A DNA stretch of 42,809 nt, taken from the NCBI GenBank assembly GCA_018819925.1, contig JAHJPG010000036.1:1-42809 (forward strand), read 5' to 3'. Both the position numbers and the translations under genes were made by a program. The stretch comes from Pseudomonadota bacterium. GTDB lineage: Bacteria > Desulfobacterota > Desulfarculia > Desulfarculales > Desulfarculaceae. Positions 8,616 through 16,872 of the stretch are shown here, in pieces. The notes under the pieces are model-generated. The model was not told the DNA's origin and made no database searches. It worked only from the letters and a program-made list of their open reading frames with translations. The first letter of the stretch is position 1. Every line of letters begins with the position of its first letter.

Positions 8616-8875
8616 GGCTTGACCTCGCGGGAAAAAGACAGAATATTAAGGCAGTATAGAAACGAGGACCCCGGGACACAAGCCCCGAGGTCTTCTGGGA
8701 GGAGGGGAGGAAAGGTTTCCGCTTAATTGTGCCCGGGGGAGAGGGGGTATTCTTACCCCGGCATTTTTGGGCGGTTTACATGCAGTTGGTGCTACTTGGT
8801 TGCACCTTCCCTCTGGGTTTAAAGGTAATGCCAACATTTGTACCTGTCAACTTATATACGAAAAAAGGTATAACC
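8616..8875. other. Divergent intergenic region with several hairpins, upstream of asparaginase and namZ
   Basis: No gene seen. Near namZ a 12-bp imperfect hairpin (arms 8664-8675 and 8684-8695) could form in either transcript. On the asparaginase side, GGGGTA-ttct-TACCCC (8744-8759) and GGTGC/GCACC (8788-8792, 8802-8806) could fold in a leader RNA. From about 8760 the sequence is less GC-rich than the flanking genes. It matches no riboswitch class I recognise. Confidence 0.4.
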
Positions 8876-9979
8876 GTGCAGGAATCTTTCTTAATTTACC
8901 GGCACCATGGTCATCACCATCACGATCACAGCCATGAGCACGCCCGGGGCGGTGGCCCCGGTCCGGGCGAATACGCTCCGGCCCTGGTGGAATTTCGCCG
9001 AAGCGGCCTGACCGAAAGCGTGCACCGGGGGGCCATCGCGGTTTGCACTCCGGACGGGCGGCGCACCCGGGGCCTGGGCCATCCGGCCATGCCCACCTTC
9101 ATGCGCTCTGCGGCCAAGCCCTTGCAGGCCCTGCCCCTCATCACCAGCGGGGCGGCCCGGCGGTACGGGCTCACCCAGGCCGAGTTGGCCGCCACCTGCG
9201 GGTCCCTCAACGGCGAGGATTTCCAGATCCAGGCGGTCAAGAGCATCCTGGGCAAGGCCGGCCTGGAGCCCGACATCCTGGACTGCGGCCCGAGTTGGCC
9301 CCTGCATAAGGCCACCTACAAGGCCATGCAGGCGGCGAGGGAAAAGCCCACCCCCCTGCACAACCCCTGCGCGGGCAAGCACGCGGCCATGCTGGTGCTT
9401 TGCGCCTTCCACGGCTGGCCCACCGAGGACTACCTGACCAACCGCCACCCGGTGCAAAAGCTGATTTTGGACACCGTGGCTGTCATGACCGCCTATCCCC
9501 GGGAGCAGATCGGCGTCGGGGTGGACGGCTGCGGGGCTCCGGTGTTCCGCCTGCCCCTGGTGGCCATGGCCGGGGCCTACGCCCGCCTGGCCGCGCCGGA
9601 CAAATCCGGCCTGGAGCCCGAACTGGCCCAGGCGGCGCGGGAGCTCATGGAGGCCTGCCTGGCCCACCCGGAGATGATCGCGGGCGACGGGCGCATCTGC
9701 ACCCGGATAATGCAGGCCGCGCCAGGAGTGGTCTTGGCCAAGGCCGGCTCCGAGGGCTCCTACGCCCTGGCCCTGCCTGGGCAAGGCCTGGGGGTGGCCC
9801 TGAACATCGAGGACGGCGGGCTCAGGGCCCTGGGCCCGGCGGTCACCGAAACCTTGCACGAACTGGGCATATTGGGCCACGCCGCCCTGGAAGGCCCCTT
9901 GGCCGACCTGCACCGGCCCCAGATCAGCAACCACCGGGGAGACAAGGTCTGCACGTTGCATGCGGTGTTTGGGTTATAA
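8876..9979 (+). CDS. L-asparaginase II (AnsA-like family) with histidine-rich N-terminus
   Basis: The core from about residue 37 (LVEFRRSGLTESVHRGAIAV) matches the Rhizobium etli-type asparaginase II family, cytoplasmic enzymes hydrolysing asparagine to aspartate and ammonia. Family blocks include FMRSAAKPLQALP, ATCGSLNGEDFQI, NPCAGKHAAMLV, GVDGCGAPVFRLPL and GRICTRIMQA. The frame is open back to a GTG at 8729, but the GTG at 8876 with AAAGG just upstream gives a sensible 367-residue protein. Its first 23 residues include nine histidines within 13 positions (HHGHHHHDHSHEH), encoded at 8903-8941. This is unlike the compact N-terminus usual in the family and looks metal-binding. A later GTG near 8986 would exclude it but has no ribosome site. 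Confidence 0.85.
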   Translation: MQESFLIYRHHGHHHHDHSHEHARGGGPGPGEYAPALVEFRRSGLTESVHRGAIAVCTPDGRRTRGLGHPAMPTFMRSAAKPLQALPLITSGAARRYGLTQAELAATCGSLNGEDFQIQAVKSILGKAGLEPDILDCGPSWPLHKATYKAMQAAREKPTPLHNPCAGKHAAMLVLCAFHGWPTEDYLTNRHPVQKLILDTVAVMTAYPREQIGVGVDGCGAPVFRLPLVAMAGAYARLAAPDKSGLEPELAQAARELMEACLAHPEMIAGDGRICTRIMQAAPGVVLAKAGSEGSYALALPGQGLGVALNIEDGGLRALGPAVTETLHELGILGHAALEGPLADLHRPQISNHRGDKVCTLHAVFGL

Positions 9980-10010
9980 TCCCCCTGGCCATGGTAAGGG
10001 AGGAGCCATA

Positions 10011-10607
10011 ATGCTCAAACTCAAACGACTGGATCGCCAGCGGTTTAATTGGGGCTTACTGTTCGGCCTCATGCTTTACGGCCTGTTGGCCCTGGGTTGC
10101 GCTGAAGACGGCGGGAACAAGATCAGCCCCACCCAGGCCGCCTTTAAGACCGAGATGCTGCGGCTTATGCAAGCTGAGTCCAAGGAGTTCCTGCCCCTGC
10201 TCCAGGAGCCAGACCCGGGCCCCAAGCTCCAGGCCAACATCGACCAGCAGTTCGTCGAGGGCATCAAACGAGGCAAACCCTTGGACTACGACTTGGCGGT
10301 GCTGGGGCCGAAAGCCTCCATCCTGGCCTGGCGGGGACCCAACCCCGAAAACCTCAAAGAAACCTACCATGGCTTCATCGGCCAGAACTACTCCAAGTTC
10401 ACCAAGCTTCACCCGGTGTACCAAGACCACAAGATAGCCAGCTTCGAGGTCTACACCCAATATGGCCCGGGTCTGGGGCTGTGCGCCCCCTTGCTCAAAG
10501 ATGGCAAACTGCTGGCCGTGCTGTGCCTGGGCTTTGACGAGGACCTGCTCAAGGAGTACCACCACCTGAACAAAGATCAGTTCCTGGCCATCGACTTCAA
10601 TCAGTAA
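10011..10607 (+). CDS. Small lipoprotein of unknown function, possibly Cache/PAS-like sensor domain
   Basis: The 198-residue product starts at ATG 10011 behind GGGAGGAG. A basic N-terminus, hydrophobic segment and lipobox LLALGC predict a lipoprotein with Cys at residue 28. The remainder is a soluble domain with alternating helix and strand. The segments LAVLGPKASILAWRGP, FEVYTQYGPGLGLCAPLL and KDGKLLAVLCLGFD look like the strands of a Cache or PAS-type periplasmic sensing fold, but I do not recognise the family. There is no attached kinase or cyclase domain. It follows the asparaginase by 31 nt, so the two may share a transcript. Confidence 0.75.
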   Translation: MLKLKRLDRQRFNWGLLFGLMLYGLLALGCAEDGGNKISPTQAAFKTEMLRLMQAESKEFLPLLQEPDPGPKLQANIDQQFVEGIKRGKPLDYDLAVLGPKASILAWRGPNPENLKETYHGFIGQNYSKFTKLHPVYQDHKIASFEVYTQYGPGLGLCAPLLKDGKLLAVLCLGFDEDLLKEYHHLNKDQFLAIDFNQ

Positions 10608-10622
10608 CCTGTGGCCCAAAAC

Positions 10623-10663
10623 AAATAAGAAGGGACGCCCGCTGGGGGCGTCCCTTCTTATTT
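10623..10663. terminator. Bidirectional rho-independent terminator
   Basis: A perfect 18-bp stem pairs AAATAAGAAGGGACGCCC (10623-10640) with GGGCGTCCCTTCTTATTT (10646-10663) around a five-base loop. A/T-rich outer ends give T tracts in both directions. It lies between the convergent lipoprotein gene and fdhA and should serve both. Confidence 0.88.
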
Positions 10664-10677
10664 GCGTTTAGACTGGC

Positions 10678-13371
10678 CTACAGCGGTTCTATCTTCACCG
10701 CGCAGGCCTTGTATTCGGCCGTTTGGGACACGGGGTCGTACACCGGGTTGGTGAGCCAGTTGGCGCAGCCCTCGCGGAAGTGGAAGGCCATCCACACCAT
10801 GCCAGGCGGCACCTCGGGAGTGACGCGAGCAGCCACTTCCACCCGGCCCCGACGAGAGCTGACCGCCACCTTTTGGCCCTGGGAGATGCCCAGGCGCTGG
10901 GCGTCGGCCACGGAAATATCCGCCGTCTCCTGGCCCAGCAGGTCGTTGAGCCCGCCGCTGCGTCCGGTCTGGGTGCGGGTGTGATAGTGGTACAGCCGCC
11001 GGCCGGTGCTGAGCACCAAGGGGAAGTCCTCGTCCGCCACCTCGGCGGGCGGGGTCCACTCCACGGCCTTGAAGTTGCCCAGGCCGCAAGTAAAACAGCC
11101 TTCCTTGTGCAAAAACGGCGTGCCCAGGTGGTTCAGGTCCGGCACCGGCCACTGCAACCCGTCGTGCTCGATACGCTCAAACTTGATGCCGGCCATCTGG
11201 GGGGCCAGCACCGAGATCTCGTTGTCCCATATCTCCTGGCCGCTGTTACTGGCCCAGTCCTGGCCCATGCGTTTGGCGATCTGTTTGAACACCCACCAAT
11301 TGGGCTTGGCCTGGCCGGGCGGGTTGACCGCCTTGCGCACTCGGTTGACCCGGCGCTCGCTGTTGGTGAAGGTGCCGTCGTCTTCGCTCCAGGCCGCAGC
11401 CGGAAAAATGACATCGGCAAAGCGGGTGGTCTCGGTGGGGAAGATGTCGTTGGCTACCACGAACTCGGCCGACTCCAAACAGTGCTCCACGTGGGAGATG
11501 TCCGGCTCGGTGTTGGCCAGGTTCTCGCCGAAGATGTAGAAGGCCTTCACCTGGCCGGTGGGCAGGCCATCCATCATGGCCGGAATCATCAGGCCGATCT
11601 TGTCGTCCAGATCCACCCCCCAGGCCTTTTCGAACTTGGCCTTGGCCGCCGGCTCGTTGACCTTTTGGTAGCCGGGGTACACGTTGGGCAAAGCCCCCAT
11701 GTCGCAAGCACCCTGCACGTTGTTCTGGCCGCGCAAGGGGTTGACCCCGCCGCACTCGAAGCCCACGTTGCCCAGGAGCATCTGCAAGTTGGCGCAGGAT
11801 AGCACGTTGTTAACCCCGCAGGTGTGCTCGGTGATGCCCAGGGTGTAGATGAGCATGGCCGGGCGGTTTGCGGCCAGTAAACGGGCCACCTCAACGATCT
11901 GCTCGACCGGCACCCCGCTGATTTCTTCCGCCCGCTCGGGCGGGTATTTCTCCACTGCGGCCCTAAGTTCTTCAAAGCCCACAGTGCAGTTCTGCACGTA
12001 TTCCTTGGCGTAGAGATCTTCCTTGATCAAGACGTGCATCAGGCCGTTGAGCAGGGCGATGTCGCTGCCCACCTTGAGCGGCAGGTGAATCTTGGCGAAG
12101 TCCGCCAAGGCGGTGCGCCTGGGGTCCACCAGGACCAACTGGGCTCCAGCATTGACGGCATTTTTCACGAAAGAGGCGGCCACGGGATGGGCCTCGGTCA
12201 TGTTGGAGCCGATGACGAAAAACATCTTGGCCTTGTCAAAGTCGGCAAAGCTGTTGGTCATGGCCCCGGAGCCGAAGGATGTCGCCAGACCGGCGACGGT
12301 TGGAGCGTGTCAGGTTCGTGCGCAGTGATCGATATTATTCGTACCGATCACCGCGCGGAAAAGCTTCTGCATCTGATAGGAGTCTTCGTTGGTGCTGCGG
12401 GCGCAGCTTACGCCCGCGATGGCGTCCGGGCCGTGCTTCTGTTTTATCTCCGTAAAGCGCTCGGCCACCAAGTCCAGGGCCTCGTCCCAGGAAGCTTCTT
12501 TAAAGGAGCCGTCGGCCTGCTTGATGAGCGGGGAGGTGAGGCGCTCGGGGCTGTGGATGAAGTCGTATCCGAAGCGGCCCTTGACGCAAAGTCGGCCCCT
12601 ATTGGGCTGGGCGCCTTCCACCCCGGTGACCTTTATCACCTTGCCGCCCTTGACGTGCAGCCAAAGCTGGCAGCCCACCCCGCAGTAGGGGCAGGTGGTG
12701 CGAACCTTCTTGGTCTCCCAGGGGCGGCCCAGGCCCTTGGCCTTTTTCTCGGTGAGGGCCCCGGTGGGACAGACCTGCACGCACTGGCCGCAGAAAACGC
12801 AGTCGCTTTCATCATAGGGCCGGTCGCCGGCGGTGATGATCTTGGCTTCGGCCCCCCGGTAGCCGAACCCAATGGCCCGGTTAACCTGCACCTCGTTGCA
12901 GGCCTGCACGCAGCGGCCGCAGAGGATGCACTTGCTGAAATCGCGGATGATCAGGGGATTTTGGTCCTCGGTGGGGTAGTGCTGGCTGGCCCCCTCGAAG
13001 CGGCCGGCCGACACGCCATACTCGTAGGCCAACTCTTGCAGCTTGCACTCGCCGTTGGCCTCGCACAAAAGGCAGTTGTGCTCGCCGCTGCCCAGCATGA
13101 GTTCCACGGCCAAGCGCCTGGCCCTGTGCACCTTTTCGGTGTCGGTGAACACCTCCATGCCATTGCTGGCGGGGGTGGCGCAGGAAGCCACCAAGGTGCG
13201 CGCCCCGGTAACCTCCACCAGGCAAATGCGGCAGGCCCCGGTGGGGGTGCAGTCCTTTAAATAGCACAAGGTGGGAATTTTCACGCCGTTGCGCCAGGCG
13301 ACCTGTAATATGGTTTCGCCGGGCGTGAATTCCACTTCCTTGCTATTTAGACTCAGCTTGGCAGTTGCCAT
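10678..13371 (-). CDS. fdhA: Formate dehydrogenase catalytic subunit FdhA, selenocysteine protein
   Basis: One 897-residue selenoprotein read through an in-frame TGA (12312-12310, residue 354). An ordinary reading splits it into pieces of 353 and 527 residues. Around the TGA the product reads NNIDHCART-U-HAPTVAGLATSFG, matching the E. coli FdhF active site (CCARV-U-HGPSVAGL). Domains in order: 2Fe-2S ferredoxin (C36, C47, C50, C64); a NuoG-like His-Cys site (H98, C100, C103, C109); two 4Fe-4S motifs (C148/151/154/158 and C191/194/197/201); the molybdopterin 4Fe-4S motif (C227, C230, C234, C262); the bis-MGD catalytic core; and a C-terminal dinucleotide-binding domain. It should oxidise formate to CO2, or the reverse, with Mo or W. 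The ATG at 13371 has GGAG upstream. It is monocistronic, with no electron-partner gene beside it. Confidence 0.95.
12281..12312 (-). promoter_or_regulatory. Selenocysteine UGA codon and bacterial SECIS element in fdhA
   Basis: The UGA codon is at 12312-12310. After 12 nt, a perfect 6-bp stem GUCGCC/GGCGAC (12297-12292 and 12286-12281) closes the loop GGUCU. E. coli fdhF has the same GGUCU apical loop, also 18 nt after its UGA, where SelB binds. Both hairpin and codon environment are read directly from the sequence; the SelB role is known for the family. Confidence 0.93.
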
Positions 13372-13544
13372 ACCACACTCCAGAAGGTTAAAACGAGTCG
13401 GGATTATCGAAAGACATTGTTAGCTTGTGTATTTCATTTTTTGAGCAAAGTCAATGCCCATGCGGCGCCCCGCGCCGGCGGCCCGGGCTTGCCTTGTCCA
13501 ATTATCACTAGTTTTTGGCTAAACACCCTGTATGGAGTTGGGAA

Positions 13545-14561
13545 ATGGACGCCTCCAGCCAGCAATGGTACCTAGCCCTGGGCGGCCAGCCGGCCGGACC
13601 CTATGACCTTAAAAAGCTGCGCGCCCTGGCCAATGAAGGCCGCTTGGGCCCGGACACCCTGGTCTATGGCCAGGGTTTCACCGAATGGACCCCCCTGAAG
13701 GCGGTGGGCGAGTTGGCCGGGTTGCTGGCCTCCCATGCCGCGCCGCCGCCCCCGCTGCCTCAAGGCCGGGCCCTGGCCGACGAGATCGACTACGTCATAG
13801 AGGGCTCGGAGATGCAGTACGTGGAGATCGAGCTGGACCCGGGGGAAAGCGCGGTGGCCGAGGCCGGGGCCATGCTCTACATGAACCAGGGCATCACCAT
13901 GGAAACCATCTTTGGCGACGGCCGACGGGCCCAAACCGGCGGCGGCATCCTGGGTTCCCTGGTGGGGGCGGGCAAGCGCCTGCTCACCGGCGAGAGCCTG
14001 TTCATGACCGTGTTCACCCACAGCGGCCCCACGGGCAAGGCCCGGGTGGCCTTTGCCGCCCCCTACCCCGGCAAGATACTGCCCATGCACCTGGGCGAGC
14101 TGGGCGGGGAGCTTATCTGCCAAAAAGACGCCTTCCTCTGCGCCGCCCGGGGGGTGGCCCTGGAAATAACCTTCCAAAAGAAGATCGGGGTGGGGCTCTT
14201 CGGCGGCGAGGGATTCATCATGCAGCGCCTGGTGGGCGACGGCCTGGCCTTTGTGCATGCCGGGGGCACGGTGGTGGAGATGGACCTGGAACCGGGGCAG
14301 CGCATCCGGGTGGACACCGGCTGCCTGGTGGCCCTGAACCCCTCGGTGAGCTACGACGTGCAGATGGCAGGAGGCATCAAGACCGCCCTTTTCGGCGGCG
14401 AGGGCTTGTTCTTGGCCAACCTCACCGGGCCGGGCCGGGTGTGGCTGCAAAGCCTGCCCTTCAGCCGCCTGGCCGGGCGTATGTACGCCGCCGCGCCCCA
14501 GGGTGGGGGCAAGCAGCGGGGCGAAGGCAGCCTGTTGGGCGGCTTTTTGCGGGATGATTAG
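13545..14561 (+). CDS. AIM24/TIGR00266-family protein with N-terminal GYF_2 domain
   Basis: From ATG 13545 (GGAG at 13534-13537) the product has 338 residues; a TTG at 13515 is a weaker alternative. Residues 5-60 form a GYF_2 domain ([20 protein letters not shown] ... [13 protein letters not shown]). From about 80 on comes the AIM24 (DUF124) beta-sandwich: [63 protein letters not shown]. The family is widespread and poorly understood; the human and yeast homologue acts in mitochondrial membrane organisation. GYF_2 domains are thought to mediate protein contacts. No signal peptide is visible. It is divergent from fdhA. Confidence 0.85.
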   Translation: MDASSQQWYLALGGQPAGPYDLKKLRALANEGRLGPDTLVYGQGFTEWTPLKAVGELAGLLASHAAPPPPLPQGRALADEIDYVIEGSEMQYVEIELDPGESAVAEAGAMLYMNQGITMETIFGDGRRAQTGGGILGSLVGAGKRLLTGESLFMTVFTHSGPTGKARVAFAAPYPGKILPMHLGELGGELICQKDAFLCAARGVALEITFQKKIGVGLFGGEGFIMQRLVGDGLAFVHAGGTVVEMDLEPGQRIRVDTGCLVALNPSVSYDVQMAGGIKTALFGGEGLFLANLTGPGRVWLQSLPFSRLAGRMYAAAPQGGGKQRGEGSLLGGFLRDD

Positions 14562-14566
14562 GCGTC

Positions 14567-14827
14567 CGGCTTCGCCAGTCAGACTGGTGGCATTTGGCTG
14601 GTGAAAAGGAATTGTTGGGTTTCGGGCTACGCCCTCTACACCAACCTACGCGACAGCTCAGAATTTACAGCGAAGTAAGCGTATTTAGATCCTGCGGCAC
14701 AGCCACGCGGCACAGCCGGCCGCCGGCAGACAAGGCGTCTGGCCAAGCGAGGGACGCAGGCGTAGTAGACCTACGCCGAGGACCGAGTGCGGCCAGCAAC
14801 GCAGTATGCCGGTGACTGGCGAAGCCG
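14567..14827. repeat. About 260-bp non-coding element with 14-bp terminal inverted repeats
   Basis: CGGCTTCGCCAGTC at 14567-14580 is exactly the reverse complement of GACTGGCGAAGCCG at 14814-14827. Inside lies GGCGTAG-tagac-CTACGCC (14759-14777) and a GTTGGGTTTCGGG...CACCAACCTACG stretch of the kind seen in dispersed intergenic repeats. There is no credible ORF. It fills almost the whole gap between the AIM24 gene and the convergent prenyltransferase. Only one copy is in the window, so its repetitive nature is an inference. Confidence 0.5.
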
Positions 14828-14853
14828 CCGCCCCCAGCAGCGAAGCCGCCACG

Positions 14854-15759
14854 CTACCTCAGCCAGGCCCCGATCAGCAGCCCCAGCACCATGAGCAAGC
14901 CGGTGCTCAGGTGGGTGGCGATGGTCAGGGCCTGGGCCGGCACCAGGGCGGCGGGGTCATCGTAGCTGCGCCAGGCGATGGCCACCGCCCGCCCCGCCGG
15001 GATCAGGGCGCCCAGGGCCAGGTAGAGCCAAGGGGTCAGCCCCCAGCCATGCACCAGCCATGCCAGGGAGGGGAAAGGGGCCAGCATCAGCCCCGCGTAG
15101 ATTATCCGCGAGGAGGCCAGGCCCAGGCGCACCACCAGGTTGTTCTTGGCCGCGGCCGCGTCGGCGGCCATGTCGGGGAACTGGTTTATCCACAGCACCG
15201 CCGTTATCTGCCAAGCCTGGGGCAGACCCAGCCACCAAGCCACGGCCCAAAACTGCCCGCCCAGGACATAGGCCGCGCCCCAGGTGAGCAGGGGGCCGAA
15301 GAGAATGAAGATGGCCAACTCGCCCAGTCCCAAGGACATCAGGGCCAGGGGGCCGGCGGAGTAGAGCCAGCCGCCGGCCAGGCCCGCCGCGCCCACGGCC
15401 AAGGCCCAGGGCCGGCCCGAGGCGGCCACCATGCCGCCGCACGCCCCGGCCGCCATGAAAAAGGCCACCGCCAAGGCCCCCACCGTCCGGCGGCTCATGC
15501 GGCCATCCTGGATCACCCGGCCGCCGCCGGAAAAAATGGTGGCGTGGCGGTTCAGGGGGTCGCTGCCCACCGCGTCGTAGAAATCGTTGATCAGGTTGGC
15601 CCCGCTTTGCAGGCAACCCACCCCGGCCAAGGTGAGCAGCAACAACTCCCAAGGCATGGGGGCGCGTCCCCAATGCCAGGCGGCGACGACCAGAACCGGC
15701 ACCAGGGAGCCTGTGAGGAACGGCAGGCGCATGGCCTGGACCAACAGCGGCGTGGGCAT
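14854..15759 (-). CDS. UbiA-family prenyltransferase (MenA-like)
   Basis: An integral membrane prenyltransferase of 301 residues with about eight or nine hydrophobic helices. The first Mg-diphosphate motif is NLINDFYDAVGSD near residues 56-68. The second is the NQFPDMAADAAAAKNNLVVR region near 190-209. Such enzymes attach a polyprenyl tail to 1,4-dihydroxy-2-naphthoate (MenA), 4-hydroxybenzoate or related aromatic cores. MenA is the best guess because of the AKNNLVVRLG segment and because anaerobes of this type use menaquinone, but no men genes flank it. ATG 15759 has GGGAGAG upstream. Confidence 0.8.
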   Translation of the reverse strand: MPTPLLVQAMRLPFLTGSLVPVLVVAAWHWGRAPMPWELLLLTLAGVGCLQSGANLINDFYDAVGSDPLNRHATIFSGGGRVIQDGRMSRRTVGALAVAFFMAAGACGGMVAASGRPWALAVGAAGLAGGWLYSAGPLALMSLGLGELAIFILFGPLLTWGAAYVLGGQFWAVAWWLGLPQAWQITAVLWINQFPDMAADAAAAKNNLVVRLGLASSRIIYAGLMLAPFPSLAWLVHGWGLTPWLYLALGALIPAGRAVAIAWRSYDDPAALVPAQALTIATHLSTGLLMVLGLLIGAWLR

Positions 15760-15906
15760 GGGTTCTCTCCCGGGTTAAAAAGGCGGCCACACTTTAGCAC
15801 GTAGACAGGGGGGCGGGCAAAGTTCCATGGCGCACGATAATGCTGTCTCCTGATCGCGAAAGCCTTATAATTATTAAGTCACCCCACCGCTCTGGAGGAG
15901 CTAAAG

Positions 15907-16734
15907 ATGAGTGAAGGGGCCCAACAAGTCGGGCTGGACACCCAACGCCCTTGGTTGCCCCCCAGCCGCATTCCCTTGTCGCGGCGATTGTCGCTGTATT
16001 TCCTCTACGCCGTCTTGGCGCTGTCTTTGTTCGGGGGGCACGTTCACCCCAGCGGGCTACTGATAATCTTGGGTTTCGTGGTGGTGTTCCAGGTGGCCAC
16101 CCGCCCCCTCACTTCCGATTTTCTGGTGCGCTACCCCTCTTACCTGGTGGGGCTGCGGGTTCTGCTGGTGGTGATGTGCGCGGGCCTGGCGGTGGCCTTG
16201 TTGCCTCTCCCGGAATCCTGGGTTTCCATGGAGCACCTTGTCGTCACCATCACGGCCTTGGTGATAACCGCCGGCTGGACGGTGATGGTGATGATCTACC
16301 TGTTCCAGGCCCGGCAGGTGCGCCTGGACACCATCTTCTCCGGAGTGGCCGCCTTTTTCCTGTTGGCCATCACCTGGACCGAGGCCTACAAGGTTATCAC
16401 CTTCTTTGACCTTACCGCTTTCCACCCGCCGCTTCTGGCCACTGGCGGCTGGTCCGACGCCTCCCACCTGCGGGCTCTGTATTACAGCCTTTCCACCATC
16501 ACCACCGTGGGCTTCGGCGACATCCTGCCCCGCAGCGCCACCGCCCAAATTCTATCGGGCCTGGAGGCCTCGGCGGGCCAGCTGTTTTTGGCGGTGTTGA
16601 TCGCCCGCCTGGTTTCCCGCCACTTGAGCGCCACCATAACCCCCCTGACACCGCCAACCACCAGCCCCCCAAAGAAGATCAACGCGGCCCGGCTCTCCAA
16701 CCGCCTGCGCCGGCGCCGGCGCCATTTTCGCTAG
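15907..16734 (+). CDS. Two-pore-motif-family potassium channel (Ion_trans_2)
   Basis: A membrane potassium channel of 275 residues. Six hydrophobic segments are visible. The pore sits late, with selectivity filter TTVGFGD at residues 199-205 in YYSLSTITTVGFGDILP, followed by the inner helix (GQLFLAVLIARLVSRHL). There is no TrkA/RCK regulatory domain; the 35-residue C-terminal tail is basic and proline-rich. There is no arginine-repeat S4 voltage sensor that I can see. ATG 15907 follows GGAGGAG. A TATAAT at 15866-15871 is a likely -10 box, with a poor -35. Confidence 0.87.
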   Translation: MSEGAQQVGLDTQRPWLPPSRIPLSRRLSLYFLYAVLALSLFGGHVHPSGLLIILGFVVVFQVATRPLTSDFLVRYPSYLVGLRVLLVVMCAGLAVALLPLPESWVSMEHLVVTITALVITAGWTVMVMIYLFQARQVRLDTIFSGVAAFFLLAITWTEAYKVITFFDLTAFHPPLLATGGWSDASHLRALYYSLSTITTVGFGDILPRSATAQILSGLEASAGQLFLAVLIARLVSRHLSATITPLTPPTTSPPKKINAARLSNRLRRRRRHFR

Positions 16735-16770
16735 CTCCCAGCCCGGCGAAAAATTTTTGCCCAATAAAGC

Positions 16771-16799
16771 TTGGCCCCTCGGCAGGGCCGTACTAGAAT
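16771..16799 (+). promoter_or_regulatory. Predicted sigma-70 promoter for mscS
   Basis: TTGGCC (16771-16776), a 17-bp spacer and TAGAAT (16794-16799) lie 74 nt before the mscS GTG. The -35 is imperfect; this is inference from match to consensus. Confidence 0.45.
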
Positions 16800-16872
16800 G
16801 GCGGTCAAACGCCTTGCATGCCGCGCCACCCCCGCGGCTTAGAGCCTTCATTATGGACATTGGAGAACTCTC

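Noticed and set aside
8729-8875. Upstream GTG start for the asparaginase
   Set aside because: No ribosome site is seen, and it would translate a region with hairpins and no family similarity. GTG 8876 is better.
12262-12312. Apparent break of fdhA into two genes by frameshift or nonsense mutation
   Set aside because: The frame is unchanged across the TGA, the 17 codons between are conserved FDH sequence, and a SECIS hairpin follows. Selenocysteine recoding explains it fully.
12034-13260. 408-residue plus-strand ORF opposite fdhA, and similar long antisense ORFs (2034-3251, 20364-21353, 32053-33426, 36460-37962)
   Set aside because: High GC leaves few stops opposite real genes. These products are Gly/His/Ala-biased, lack domains, and lie wholly antisense to recognised genes.
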